The notes: generated by a model not told the origin, from the sequence alone. 33,302 nt of DNA from an uncultured Ruminococcus sp. (GCA_902798365.1 CADBWP010000010.1:1-33302); one strand, 5' to 3'. Numbered from the stretch's first letter, positions 25,339 through 33,023 are shown. Numbers and translations: made by a program.

Positions 25339-26271
25339 ATGATTGATTTAAATATAGACGCTATCGGTCAAAAACTGATAGGCGAGGTAGCCGACCTCTA
25401 CGAAACCCCGTCGGGAGCATATAATTTCCGCGTAAATTCGCAGATGGCAGGCAGGCACACCACCGACAATATAGACATCATCAGCAAAGAGGGCATTTCG
25501 GGCATAGATATATTCATAAAGCCCAACACAAAAAACGAGAGCGTGCACATTCCCGTTGTTGTAAGCGAATCGGGCATTAAAGAGACGGTTTATAACGACT
25601 TTTTTATAGGCGACAACTGCGACGTTGTTATCGTGGCAGGCTGCGGCATCGACAACTGCGGCGAGCACGACGCTCAGCATGACGGCGTTCACCGCTTTTA
25701 CGTTGGCAAAAACTCGCACATCAAATATGTTGAAAAGCACTACGGCAGCGGCGACGGCAACGGCAAGCGAATCCTCAACCCTCAGACCGAGGTGTATATG
25801 GAGGAGAACAGCACCATGGAGATGGAGATGGAGCAGATCAAGGGCGTTGACTCCACCGAGCGAAACACCATTGCCGAGCTTAAGGCAGGCGCAAAGCTTG
25901 TTGTAAAGGAACGCCTTATGACACACGGCAGCCAGACGGCGGTCAGCGGCTACCAAGTAAGCCTCAACGGCGCAGACTCCACAGCCGACGTTGTGTCGCG
26001 TTCGGTCGCGCGTGATAACTCCTCGCAGACCTTTAACGCACGCATCACGGGCAACGCACCGTGCAGCGGTCACACCGAGTGCGACTCCATAATAATGGAC
26101 AACGGCAAGATTCTCGCAATACCCTCGCTTGAGGCAAATGATGTTGACGCAATGCTTGTGCACGAGGCTGCAATAGGAAAAATCGCGGGCGACCAGCTCA
26201 TAAAGCTGATGACCCTCGGGCTTACCGAGGCTCAGGCTGAGGAGCAGATAATAAACGGCTTCCTGCGTTGA
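25339..26271 (+). CDS. SufB/SufD-like Fe-S scaffold protein
   Basis: 310 residues, shorter than the usual SufB (about 465). The core beta-helix region is well marked: VVAGCGIDNCGEHDAQHDG, FYVGKNSHIKYVEKHYG, ERLMTHGSQTAVSGY, SRSVARDNSSQTF and GNAPCSGHTECDSI. The C-terminal end is HEAAIGKIAGDQLIKLMTLG. The short form paired only with a SufC-like ATPase matches the SmsB component of the minimal system. Cys residues in AGCGIDNCGE and APCSGHTEC are candidates for cluster assembly. Ribosome site GGGGGAGAGG. Confidence 0.88.
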   Translation: MIDLNIDAIGQKLIGEVADLYETPSGAYNFRVNSQMAGRHTTDNIDIISKEGISGIDIFIKPNTKNESVHIPVVVSESGIKETVYNDFFIGDNCDVVIVAGCGIDNCGEHDAQHDGVHRFYVGKNSHIKYVEKHYGSGDGNGKRILNPQTEVYMEENSTMEMEMEQIKGVDSTERNTIAELKAGAKLVVKERLMTHGSQTAVSGYQVSLNGADSTADVVSRSVARDNSSQTFNARITGNAPCSGHTECDSIIMDNGKILAIPSLEANDVDAMLVHEAAIGKIAGDQLIKLMTLGLTEAQAEEQIINGFLR

Positions 26272-26284
26272 TTAGGAGGATAAA

Positions 26285-26677
26285 ATGAAAGAAGTATTTG
26301 ATTTTTTAAAGAGCGCGCAAACCTACTACCTCGCCACGGTCGAAGGAGATCAGCCGCGCGTCCGTCCCTTCGGCACGGTCGATATTTTCGAGGACAGGCT
26401 CTACATCCAAACCGGCAAGTCAAAGGCTGTGTCAAAGCAGCTTCAGGCAAACCCCAAGGCGGAGCTTTGCGCCTTTAAGGACGGCAAATGGCTCAGGGTG
26501 TCGGGCACGCTCGTGCGTGACGACAGGGTAGAGGCAAAGGCTCATATGCTGGCAAATTATCCCGAGCTGAGCGGTATGTATTCCGCGGACGACGACAACA
26601 CCGAGGTGCTTTTCTTTAAGGACGCGACCGCGACCTTTGCGTCGTTTACCGAGCCTCCCAAAACAATTAAATTCTGA
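26285..26677 (+). CDS. PPOX-family (pyridoxamine 5'-phosphate oxidase-like) flavin protein
   Basis: 130 residues, one split-barrel domain: YYLATVEGDQPRVRPFGTV, then LYIQTGKSKAVSKQLQANPKAEL, and the end VLFFKDATATFASF. Such small proteins bind FMN or F420-like cofactors; the substrate cannot be read from the sequence. AGGAGG precedes the ATG and it starts 13 bp after the sufB-like stop, so it is likely the third gene of that operon. A link to Fe-S assembly is only positional. Confidence 0.85.
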   Translation: MKEVFDFLKSAQTYYLATVEGDQPRVRPFGTVDIFEDRLYIQTGKSKAVSKQLQANPKAELCAFKDGKWLRVSGTLVRDDRVEAKAHMLANYPELSGMYSADDDNTEVLFFKDATATFASFTEPPKTIKF

Positions 26678-26680
26678 TTA

Positions 26681-26711
26681 AAGGGCTGTTTCCAAAGCGG
26701 AAGCAGCCCTT
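26681..26711. terminator. bidirectional terminator between PPOX and maf
   Basis: 13-bp stem AAGGGCTGTTTCC/GGAAGCAGCCCTT with one G-T pair and a 5-nt loop, between two convergent genes. Neither side has a long T tract. Confidence 0.65.
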
Positions 26712-26714
26712 AGC

Positions 26715-27266
26715 TTATAATATTTCCTGCAGCTTTTTGTTCAGCATAGCCAGCGGCAGTCCCACAACGTTGTTGTAGTCGCCCTTTATCTGCTTAACAA
26801 GCAGGGCGCCCTTGCCCTGGATTCCGTAAGCGCCTGCCTTGTCAAACGGCTCGCCCGTGGCAATGTAGGCGTTTATTTCTTCTGAGGTAAGCGGATAAAA
26901 CTCAACCTCGGTAACGGCGGAAAACTTGATGAGGCTGTTGCCCTTGTATATCGCACAGCCCGTAATAACACGGTGAGTCCTGCCCGACAGCAGCTTCAAA
27001 ATCTCAAACGCCGCCTTGTCGCTGCTCGGCTTGCCTATCATCTGATTGCCGATAAACACACCCGTGTCGCAGCCTATAACCGTGTCGCCCGGGTGCCTGT
27101 CGTGTATCAGCTTTGCCTTCTTTGCGGCAAGATACTCGGGCATCCGGTCGATCGGCAGGTTTTTCTCCATGCTTTCGTCAACATCTGCCGGCTCAATTAC
27201 AAAGTCCTTGCCCAAAAGCTTTAGCAGCTCGCGCCTGCGAGGCGAGGCAGAAGCCAAAATTAACAT
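26715..27266 (-). CDS. maf: Maf-family nucleotide pyrophosphatase
   Basis: 183 residues. Maf proteins hydrolyse non-canonical or pyrimidine nucleoside triphosphates to monophosphates, with roles in pool cleaning and septum control. Motifs: SASPRRRELL (6-15), DESMEKNLP, AAKKAK, the catalytic Asp in GCDTGV, GRTHRVITG and GDYNNVVGLP at the end. Ribosome site AAGGAAG. It is a single gene with its own promoter. Confidence 0.93.
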   Translation of the reverse strand: MLILASASPRRRELLKLLGKDFVIEPADVDESMEKNLPIDRMPEYLAAKKAKLIHDRHPGDTVIGCDTGVFIGNQMIGKPSSDKAAFEILKLLSGRTHRVITGCAIYKGNSLIKFSAVTEVEFYPLTSEEINAYIATGEPFDKAGAYGIQGKGALLVKQIKGDYNNVVGLPLAMLNKKLQEIL

Positions 27267-27288
27267 AAAATCACTTCCTTCTATAAGT

Positions 27289-27317
27289 ATTATACCAAAT
27301 TATAAGGCTTTTGTAAA
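27289..27317 (-). promoter_or_regulatory. promoter of maf
   Basis: On the minus strand TTTACA (27317-27312), a 17-bp spacer, TATAAT (27294-27289). Confidence 0.7.
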
Positions 27318-27354
27318 GAATTTAAGAGTAAAATAACTAAATATAAATTACCTA

Positions 27355-27383
27355 TTGACATATGTAAATGTTGGTGGTATAAT
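27355..27383 (+). promoter_or_regulatory. promoter of the cysK leader and gene
   Basis: TTGACA (27355-27360), a 17-bp spacer, TATAAT (27378-27383), a consensus promoter. The 5' untranslated region is about 150 nt, long for this genome. Confidence 0.85.
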
Positions 27384-27421
27384 AAGCTCAAATCAAAACC
27401 TACAAAACCACTAAGTTTGGT

Positions 27422-27498
27422 AAAAATACTTGAAGGAAGGTATTTTTATGAAAACCATGCGTGTGATACGATGTTTAAGCATGGGATAAAAGACATCG
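27422..27498 (+). promoter_or_regulatory. cysK leader hairpins
   Basis: Hairpin 1: AAAAATAC (27422-27429) pairs with GTATTTTT (27440-27447); the 10-nt loop holds the leader ORF's ribosome site. Hairpin 2: CGATGT (27469-27474) can pair with ACATCG (27493-27498), and its left arm contains the leader's Cys codon TGT. A ribosome paused there for lack of Cys-tRNA would prevent hairpin 2. No terminator with a T run is visible, so control might be translational. Confidence 0.45.
27448..27489 (+). CDS. 13-residue Cys-containing leader peptide upstream of cysK
   Basis: ATG 27448 with a strong ribosome site (AAGGAAGG at 27433-27440) encodes MKTMRVIRCLSMG and stops at TAA 27487. It is 53 bp before cysK, on the same transcript. 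A single Cys codon in a short, well-initiated leader before cysteine synthase suggests sensing of cysteine supply by translation; that is inference. Confidence 0.6.
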   Translation: MKTMRVIRCLSMG

Positions 27499-27542
27499 GA
27501 CATCATATTATTTACTAAGATTATAAAACGAGGAGAATCACC

Positions 27543-28472
27543 ATGAAAACATATGAAAGAATCACAGACCTTATCGGCGGCACACCGCTTGTAAAGCTCA
27601 ACAATTTTATAAAGCTTCACGATCTTGAAGCCGACATATACGCAAAGCTGGAATACTTTAACCCCGCGGGCAGCGTAAAAGACAGAATAGCCCGCGCCAT
27701 GATAGAGGATGCCGAGGCAAATGGCGCACTTCGCCCGGGCTCCGTCATCATCGAGCCCACAAGCGGCAACACGGGAATCGGTTTGGCGGCGGTCGCAGCC
27801 TCGCGCGGCTATCGCACCATTCTCACAATGCCCGAGACCATGAGCGTTGAACGCCGCAATCTGCTAAAGGCATACGGCGCGGAGCTTGTGCTTACCGACG
27901 GCGCAAAGGGCATGAAGGGCGCAATAGCCAAGGCAGAGGAGCTTGCCGCAAGCATAGACGGCGGCTTTATTCCCGGTCAGTTTACAAACCCTGCAAATCC
28001 TGCGGCGCATGTTGCCTCCACGGGTCCCGAAATATGGGACGACACCGACGGCAAGGTCGATATCTTTGTTGCCGGCGTAGGCACAGGCGGCACCCTCTCG
28101 GGCGTGGGCAAATATCTTAAAGAGAAAAACCCCAATGTCAAGGTAGTTGCGGTTGAGCCGGCAGGCTCGCCCGTGCTCTCAAAGGGCACTCCGGGTCCGC
28201 ACAAGATTCAGGGCATAGGCGCAGGCTTTGTTCCCGACACCCTCGACACAAAGATTTACGACGAGATCATTACCGTAGAAAACGAGGACGCCTTTGCTAC
28301 AGGCAAGCTCCTCGCGCAAAAGGAGGGCGTGCTTGTCGGCATTTCCTCGGGAGCTGCCGTATTTGCTGCGGCTCAGCTTGCAAAACGCCCCGAAAACAAG
28401 GGCAAGCTCATAGTAGCGCTCTTGCCCGACACAGGCGAAAGATACCTTTCAACGCCTATGTTTGCCGAATAA
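27543..28472 (+). CDS. cysK: cysteine synthase (O-acetylserine sulfhydrylase)
   Basis: 309 residues; makes cysteine from O-acetylserine and sulfide with pyridoxal phosphate. PLP Lys46 in [11 protein letters not shown], substrate loop TSGNTG (73-78), phosphate loop [10 protein letters not shown], and GISSGAA near the end that binds the pyridine nitrogen. It is full length with a typical fold. Ribosome site GAGGAG. The 14 bases ending in its ATG are the same as those before sufC (GGAGAATCACCATG). No serine acetyltransferase gene is in the window. Confidence 0.95.
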   Translation: MKTYERITDLIGGTPLVKLNNFIKLHDLEADIYAKLEYFNPAGSVKDRIARAMIEDAEANGALRPGSVIIEPTSGNTGIGLAAVAASRGYRTILTMPETMSVERRNLLKAYGAELVLTDGAKGMKGAIAKAEELAASIDGGFIPGQFTNPANPAAHVASTGPEIWDDTDGKVDIFVAGVGTGGTLSGVGKYLKEKNPNVKVVAVEPAGSPVLSKGTPGPHKIQGIGAGFVPDTLDTKIYDEIITVENEDAFATGKLLAQKEGVLVGISSGAAVFAAAQLAKRPENKGKLIVALLPDTGERYLSTPMFAE

Positions 28473-28495
28473 TCCTTTTATAGATCCCAAAATAC

Positions 28496-28534
28496 AAAAC
28501 CACCCGTTCACTAATACTGTGAACGGGTGGTTTT
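28496..28534. terminator. strong bidirectional terminator
   Basis: A perfect 16-bp stem (28496-28511 with 28519-28534, AAAACCACCC.../...GGGTGGTTTT) with a 7-nt loop. A/T ends on both sides serve cysK and the convergent flavodiiron gene. Confidence 0.92.
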
Positions 28535-28550
28535 GCCAAAATCAAAAAAC

Positions 28551-30341
28551 CTATTCTATCGGTTCAAAATCGGCAACGCCGTGTTTGCAAAGCGGACAGA
28601 TGAAGTCCTCGGGAAGCTCATCGCCCTCGTAAATGTAACCGCAAACCTTGCATACCCAGCCCTTTTTGCCCTCTGTTTGAGGCTTGGGCTTAACGTAGTT
28701 CTGATAATAGGTGTAGGTCATTGTCTCTTTGTCCGAGGTTACACGAGCCTCGGTAACGCTGCAAATAAACATGCCGTGCGTGTCAAGGTCTATGTAATTC
28801 TCAACCTTAAGCGACATAAACGCGTTTATGTACTTAGACAGGAACACCAGTCCGTTGTCGGAGCGCAGGGTCTCGCAGTTTGCAAATTTGTCAACATTTC
28901 TGCCGCTTTGGAAGCCGAAGGTCTCAAACACCTTGAACGGAGCCTCAACCGACAGGCAGTTGACGTTCATAACGCCCGTCTGCTTTATAACGTGGTGCGA
29001 ATAGTTCTGCTTGTTTATGCAAACAGCTACGCGGTTGGGAGAATCTGTCACCTGGGTTACGGTATTCACAATAAGTCCGTTGTCCTTTTTGCCGTCGTTA
29101 GAGGTGACAACATACAGACCGTAGCCTATCTTGAACAGCGCCTTCATGTCGTTCTTGTCGGCTGTTTCGCCGTTCTGGGCGATATAGTCCTGACACAGCT
29201 CCTGCGCCAGCTCGTTTATCTTGGCTCTGCTTTCGTCGTTAAGGGCGGACATTATCCTTACGCTTGTTTCCGCATATTCGATATTCTTGCAGCCCGACAG
29301 CATGTTCTTCATAACCTTGGCGGCAAGAGGAGCCCAAGAGCCGTTCTCGATTAGCGCGATCTTCTTGTTGCGGAAGTTGCGCTCGGTCAGATGGTTGATA
29401 AACTCGCGCATAAAGGGGAATATCTCGGCGTTATATGTCGTGGTGGCAAGCACTATCCTGCCGTAGCGGAACGCGTCCTCAACAGCCTCTGCCATATCCA
29501 CGCGTGCAAGGTCGTTTACAACGACCTTGGGGCAGCCGTTCTGTTTCAGCTTTTCCGCAAGCAGCTCAACTGCCTTCTTGGTGTGACCATACACCGAGGT
29601 GTAGCAAATCAAAATGCCCTCGGTCTCTGTGGAATAGCTTGACCATGTGTTGTAAAGGTCAAGATAATAGCCGAGGCTTTCGGTGAGCATGGGACCGTGA
29701 AGCGGACAAATGATCTGAATGTCAAGGTTTGCCGCCTTTTTAAGCAGCGCCTGAACCTGTGCGCCGTACTTGCCTACTATGCCTATGTAGTATCTTCTCG
29801 CCTCGCACGCCCAGTCCTCCTCAACGTCAAGAGCGCCGAACTTGCCGAAGCCGTCAGCCGAGAACAAAACCTTGTCCTTGCTGTCATAGGTTACGATGAC
29901 CTCGGGCCAATGCACCATGGGAGCAGCCACAAAGCTGAGGGTGTGCTCGCCCAGCTCAAGAGAGTCGCCTTCGCCCACAACTATCCTTTTGTCGGAAAAA
30001 TCGGTGCCGAAAAAGTTTTTCATCATGTTGAACGCCTTTTGCGACGAAACCACCGTAGCCTCGGGGTAGGTCTCAAGGAAGTTCATAATGTTCGCCGAAT
30101 GGTCGGGCTCCATGTGCTGAACAACAAGATAATCGGGCTTTCTGCCGCCCAACGCGTCCTCAAGGTTGTTCAGCCACTCATGCTTAAAGTTGCGGTCAAC
30201 CGTGTCCATTACAGCGATCTTTTTGTCCATGATCACATAGGAGTTGTACGCCATGCCGTTGGGCACGTCGTACTGACCCTCAAACAGGTCTATCTTATGA
30301 TCGTTGACGCCCACATAAATAATATCGTTTGTGATTTTCAT
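28551..30341 (-). CDS. multidomain flavodiiron protein (O2/NO/H2O2 reductase)
   Basis: 596 residues in four domains: metallo-beta-lactamase-like diiron domain (1-240), flavodoxin domain (about 243-385, LICYTSVYGHTKKAVELL), flavin reductase-like domain (about 400-555), rubredoxin (about 558-596). The diiron ligands are all present: H76, E78, D80, H81 (HMEPDH), H144, D163 and H215 (PLHGP). The rubredoxin has CKVCGYIY and CPLC. The built-in rubredoxin and flavin reductase domains may let it draw electrons from a nicotinamide or other donor without separate partners. It protects an anaerobe by reducing O2 (or NO/H2O2) to harmless products. Ribosome site GAGGTG. It is divergent from the peroxidase/thioredoxin operon. 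Confidence 0.93.
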   Translation of the reverse strand: MKITNDIIYVGVNDHKIDLFEGQYDVPNGMAYNSYVIMDKKIAVMDTVDRNFKHEWLNNLEDALGGRKPDYLVVQHMEPDHSANIMNFLETYPEATVVSSQKAFNMMKNFFGTDFSDKRIVVGEGDSLELGEHTLSFVAAPMVHWPEVIVTYDSKDKVLFSADGFGKFGALDVEEDWACEARRYYIGIVGKYGAQVQALLKKAANLDIQIICPLHGPMLTESLGYYLDLYNTWSSYSTETEGILICYTSVYGHTKKAVELLAEKLKQNGCPKVVVNDLARVDMAEAVEDAFRYGRIVLATTTYNAEIFPFMREFINHLTERNFRNKKIALIENGSWAPLAAKVMKNMLSGCKNIEYAETSVRIMSALNDESRAKINELAQELCQDYIAQNGETADKNDMKALFKIGYGLYVVTSNDGKKDNGLIVNTVTQVTDSPNRVAVCINKQNYSHHVIKQTGVMNVNCLSVEAPFKVFETFGFQSGRNVDKFANCETLRSDNGLVFLSKYINAFMSLKVENYIDLDTHGMFICSVTEARVTSDKETMTYTYYQNYVKPKPQTEGKKGWVCKVCGYIYEGDELPEDFICPLCKHGVADFEPIE

Positions 30342-30381
30342 TGTAACACCTCGTTTTGTTTAATTTGAAATGTTTTATATC

Positions 30382-30448
30382 TACAATTGTAACATATTAG
30401 TTAATGTTTTACAATAGACATACATGAATAAAATAAAAAATAATTGTA
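30382..30448. promoter_or_regulatory. OhrR-box-like half sites in the divergent region
   Basis: TACAATTGTA (30382-30391) is a perfect palindrome on the flavodiiron -10 box; TACAAT (30410-30415) lies on its -35 box and AATTGTA (30442-30448) lies 10 bp before the gpx -35. All match halves of the OhrR operator TACAATTNAATTGTA. Confidence 0.45.
30386..30414 (-). promoter_or_regulatory. promoter of the flavodiiron gene
   Basis: On the minus strand TTGTAA (30414-30409), a 17-bp spacer, TACAAT (30391-30386). The two boxes are mirror images of each other. Confidence 0.65.
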
Positions 30449-30457
30449 AAAATATGC

Positions 30458-30486
30458 TTGACAAATGCAAAAAAACCTGCTAAAAT
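30458..30486 (+). promoter_or_regulatory. promoter of the gpx-ohrR-trx-trxB operon
   Basis: TTGACA (30458-30463), a 17-bp spacer, TAAAAT (30481-30486), with a TG pair just upstream of the -10. Confidence 0.8.
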
Positions 30487-30495
30487 TAATTTGCA
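30481..30495 (+). promoter_or_regulatory. candidate OhrR operator
   Basis: TAAAATTAATTTGCA agrees with the B. subtilis-type OhrR box TACAATTNAATTGTA at 12 of 15 positions (N counted) and covers the -10 box of the operon encoding an OhrR-type repressor. Reduced OhrR would block the promoter; peroxide would release it. Confidence 0.5.
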
Positions 30496-30537
30496 CACAA
30501 AATATTATAACACAAAACAAACAAGGAGGTTTGGCAA

Positions 30538-31077
30538 ATGTCAGTATATGATTACAAGGTAAAAACAAGGCGAGGAGAGGATTTTGATCTTTCCTCGCTA
30601 AAGGGCAAGGTGGCGCTCATCGTCAACACCGCCACGGGCTGCGGCTTCACACCTCAGTACAAGGGGCTTGAGGCGCTGTATCAAAAGTATCACGACAAGG
30701 GCTTTGAGATCCTCGACTTTCCCTGCAATCAGTTCGGCAACCAGGCGCCCGGCAGCGACGACGAGATCCACGAGTTCTGCACGCTCAAATACAACACCAC
30801 CTTTGAGCAGATGAAGAAGATAGACGTGAACGGCGAAAACGAATCGCCGTTATACACTTATCTCAAAAGCGAGGCTCCCGACGAAGAAATCAAGGGGATT
30901 AAGGCTAAGATGGCTATGAAGGCGGTTTCAAAAATCAGCAAAACCGCAAAAGAAGAGCGAGACATCAAATGGAACTTTACCAAATTTCTCATAGACCGTG
31001 AGGGAAGGGTGGTAAAGCGCTTTAATCCCACGGTTGAACCCGAAAAGCTTGAAGAGGACATTGCGGCTCTGATTTGA
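30538..31077 (+). CDS. Cys-type glutathione peroxidase family (thioredoxin peroxidase)
   Basis: 179 residues; reduces hydroperoxides, in bacteria of this type usually with thioredoxin. Peroxidatic Cys35 in NTATGCGFTPQY (Cys, not selenocysteine), Gln65 in FPCNQFG and Trp145-Asn146 in KWNFTKF complete the active site, and Cys81 in HEFCTLKY is at the resolving position. Ribosome site AAGGAGG. It is the first gene of a four-gene redox operon; thioredoxin and thioredoxin reductase follow, which provide its electrons. Confidence 0.93.
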   Translation: MSVYDYKVKTRRGEDFDLSSLKGKVALIVNTATGCGFTPQYKGLEALYQKYHDKGFEILDFPCNQFGNQAPGSDDEIHEFCTLKYNTTFEQMKKIDVNGENESPLYTYLKSEAPDEEIKGIKAKMAMKAVSKISKTAKEERDIKWNFTKFLIDREGRVVKRFNPTVEPEKLEEDIAALI

Positions 31078-31078
31078 T

Positions 31079-31519
31079 ATGGAAAAGGATTTTGAAGCAT
31101 TAAAACTGAAAAACCAGCTTTGTTTTCCGCTTTATCTGTGCGCGAAGGAGGTCGTGCGCCGCTACACTCCATTGCTCGATTCGCTCAACCTGACTTATAC
31201 GCAGTACATCGTTATGATGTATTTTTGGGAGGCTGGGAAGTCGAACGTAAAAGAGATAAGCCGTGCGCTGCTTATCGACCCCAGCACGCTTACCCCGCTG
31301 CTGAAAAAGCTCGAAGCAAAGGGATATATCACACGCGCCCGGTCCGAGCAGGATGAACGCAACCTGATTGTAAAACTCACCGCGGAAGGCGAAGCCCTAA
31401 AAACAAAAGCATTGAGCATCCCCGAGCAAATCGGAAAATGCATCGACCTGACCGCCGAAGAGGCGGAAACCCTGTACAATATTCTGTATAAGGTGATCAA
31501 TAACGTTGAAAAGGAGTAA
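31079..31519 (+). CDS. OhrR-type MarR family peroxide sensor
   Basis: 146 residues. The start KDFEALKLKNQLCFPLYL places the redox-sensing Cys at position 15, as in B. subtilis OhrR (ENQLCFLLYA). TYTQYIVMMYFWE and the recognition region IDPSTLTPLLKKLEAKGYITR with wing SEQDERNL also fit. A second Cys (21) is near; whether it forms a disulfide like two-Cys OhrR proteins is unclear. It starts one base after the gpx stop and has no ribosome site of its own, so translation is coupled. It likely represses the operon it sits in; palindromes like its operator lie on the promoter. No ohr gene is present in the window. Confidence 0.9.
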   Translation: MEKDFEALKLKNQLCFPLYLCAKEVVRRYTPLLDSLNLTYTQYIVMMYFWEAGKSNVKEISRALLIDPSTLTPLLKKLEAKGYITRARSEQDERNLIVKLTAEGEALKTKALSIPEQIGKCIDLTAEEAETLYNILYKVINNVEKE

Positions 31520-31524
31520 ATATC

Positions 31525-31830
31525 ATGGCAGTAAAAGAAATAACAGGAGCAGTATTTGAACAAGAGGTTTTAAACTGTGACATACCCGTTATCGCTGACT
31601 TTTATGCAAACTGGTGCGGCCCGTGCAAAATGCTCAGACCCGCGTTGGAGGAGCTTTCGGAGGAGAGAACCGACTGCAAGGTGGTTTCCATCGACATCGA
31701 CGAGGAGCCCGAGCTTGCCGACCGTTACGGAATATCATCGATCCCCTGTGTCATCGCCTTTAAGGACGGCGAAGAGGCAAACCGCAGCATAGGTCTGGTT
31801 CCCAAGGACGTACTCGGAGATCTGATATGA
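31525..31830 (+). CDS. thioredoxin
   Basis: 101 residues with active site WCGPCK (C31, C34) in ADFYANWCGPCKMLRPALEEL, the cis-Pro loop GISSIPC (Pro74) and the end IAFKDGEEANRSIG. The residue after the cis-Pro is Cys75 where Thr is usual. Ribosome site AAAGGAG. It probably reduces the peroxidase in the same operon. Its TGA overlaps the ATG of trxB by four bases. Confidence 0.95.
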   Translation: MAVKEITGAVFEQEVLNCDIPVIADFYANWCGPCKMLRPALEELSEERTDCKVVSIDIDEEPELADRYGISSIPCVIAFKDGEEANRSIGLVPKDVLGDLI

Positions 31831-32738
31831 CCGGCAATGCTTATGATATAATTGTTATCGGCGCGGGTCCTGCCGGAATGACGGCGGCAATATACGCGCG
31901 ACGCGCCTCAAAGACCGTGCTTGTGCTCGAGGCGCTCAGCTACGGCGGTCAGATAATCAACACGCCCGACATCGAGAACTATCCCGTTGCCGCCCACATC
32001 TCGGGCTTTGATTTTGCAACAAAGGTGTATGAACAGGCAAAGGGTCTGGGCGCGGAGTTTAAGTTTGAAAAAGCGCTCCAAATCCGCGACGGCGAGCTCA
32101 AGACCGTGGTTACGCCCAAGGCGGAATATTCGGCAAAAGCGGTAATTATTGCCACAGGTTCTCAGAACCGGAAGCTCGGACTTGAAAACGAGCAAAAGCT
32201 CACAGGCAGGGGAGTGTCCTACTGCGCCACCTGCGACGGCGCTTTTTTCCGCGGCAAGCCCGTTGCGGTCGTGGGCGGCGGCAACACCGCGCTTGAGGAC
32301 GCGCTGTATCTTGCCGACATCGCAAGCATTGTGTATCTTATTCACCGCCGCGACAGTTTCAGAGGCGACAACGGCACCGTAGAGCGCCTTAAGCAGCGCG
32401 AAAACGTGCGTTTTGTTTATGACAGCGTGGTAACGGGGCTTAACGCCGACAACCGCCTTGAAAGCATAGAGATCACAAATAAAAGCGGGGAAAAGACCAC
32501 CCTCGATGTGAACGGCTTGTTTGTAGCGGTGGGAAGAATACCCGAGAACCAAAGCTTTGCAGACCTTATAAACCTTGACGGCGCAGGCTACGCAAAAGCG
32601 GGGGAGAACTGCCGCACAAAAACTGCGGGAATATTCGTAGCGGGCGACAACCGCACCAAAGAGGTGCGCCAGCTTGTGACAGCCACAGCCGACGGCGCAG
32701 TAGCTGCCGCCGAGGCGATAAACTATATCAACAGCTGA
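31827..32738 (+). CDS. trxB: thioredoxin reductase
   Basis: 303 residues, low-molecular-weight type. FAD motif IGAGPAGMTAA (11-21), redox site CATC (C133, C136), nicotinamide motif VVGGGNTALE (148-157) and HRRDSFR (173-179), which points to NADPH, then VAGDNRTKEVRQLVTATADGA near the C-terminus. It passes electrons from NADPH to the thioredoxin encoded just upstream. It completes the gpx-ohrR-trx-trxB operon. Confidence 0.96.
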   Translation: MTGNAYDIIVIGAGPAGMTAAIYARRASKTVLVLEALSYGGQIINTPDIENYPVAAHISGFDFATKVYEQAKGLGAEFKFEKALQIRDGELKTVVTPKAEYSAKAVIIATGSQNRKLGLENEQKLTGRGVSYCATCDGAFFRGKPVAVVGGGNTALEDALYLADIASIVYLIHRRDSFRGDNGTVERLKQRENVRFVYDSVVTGLNADNRLESIEITNKSGEKTTLDVNGLFVAVGRIPENQSFADLINLDGAGYAKAGENCRTKTAGIFVAGDNRTKEVRQLVTATADGAVAAAEAINYINS

Positions 32739-32742
32739 AAAC

Positions 32743-32790
32743 TGCGGGCGGATAAAACGTAAAAACGTAAAAAATTCGCCCGCAAAAATT
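32743..32790 (+). terminator. terminator after trxB
   Basis: TGCGGGCG (32743-32750) pairs with CGCCCGCA (32777-32784) over an AT-rich 26-nt loop, followed by AAAATT. The tail is poor, so confidence is moderate. Confidence 0.5.
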
Positions 32791-32795
32791 TATCA

Positions 32796-32824
32796 TTGAC
32801 ATTTTGATCATTCTTTGGTATAAT
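32796..32824 (+). promoter_or_regulatory. promoter of tRNA-Leu
   Basis: TTGACA (32796-32801), a 17-bp spacer, TATAAT (32819-32824), 38 bp before the tRNA. Confidence 0.85.
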
Positions 32825-32862
32825 ACCACTTGTGGGTCGGAACCCCGGCTCAAATTAAATAC

Positions 32863-32949
32863 GCAGGTATGGCGGAATTGGCAGACGCGCATGGTTCAGG
32901 TCCATGTGAAAGCAATTTCATGCAGGTTCAAGTCCTGTTACCTGCACCA
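32863..32949 (+). tRNA. tRNA-Leu (anticodon CAG)
   Basis: Acceptor GCAGGTA (32863-32869) pairs with TACCTGC (32939-32945), then discriminator A and encoded CCA (32947-32949). The anticodon loop TTCAGGT has CAG at 32897-32899, a long variable arm of the class II type (TGAAA-GCAA-TTTCA) follows, and the T loop is TTCAAGT. It reads CUG codons. Confidence 0.95.
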
Positions 32950-32954
32950 ACTTT

Positions 32955-33015
32955 AAAAGCTCGGTATTTATGCGTGATCTATGGATTTTGGCTTAAATAC
33001 TGAGCTTTTTGCTAT
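32955..33015 (+). terminator. terminator after tRNA-Leu
   Basis: A long stem between 32955-32970 (AAAAGCTCGGTATTTA) and 32994-33010 (TAAATACTGAGCTTTTT) with one mismatch and a T run at its end. Confidence 0.8.
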
Positions 33016-33023
33016 TTTATATT

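Noticed and set aside
28527..30368. Plus-strand open frames opposite the flavodiiron gene
   Set aside because: These are shadow frames; the minus strand encodes four well-conserved domains.
30382..30415. PerR/Fur box in the divergent region
   Set aside because: The 7-1-7 pattern TTATAATNATTATAA is not met; the half sites fit OhrR better, and ohrR is adjacent.
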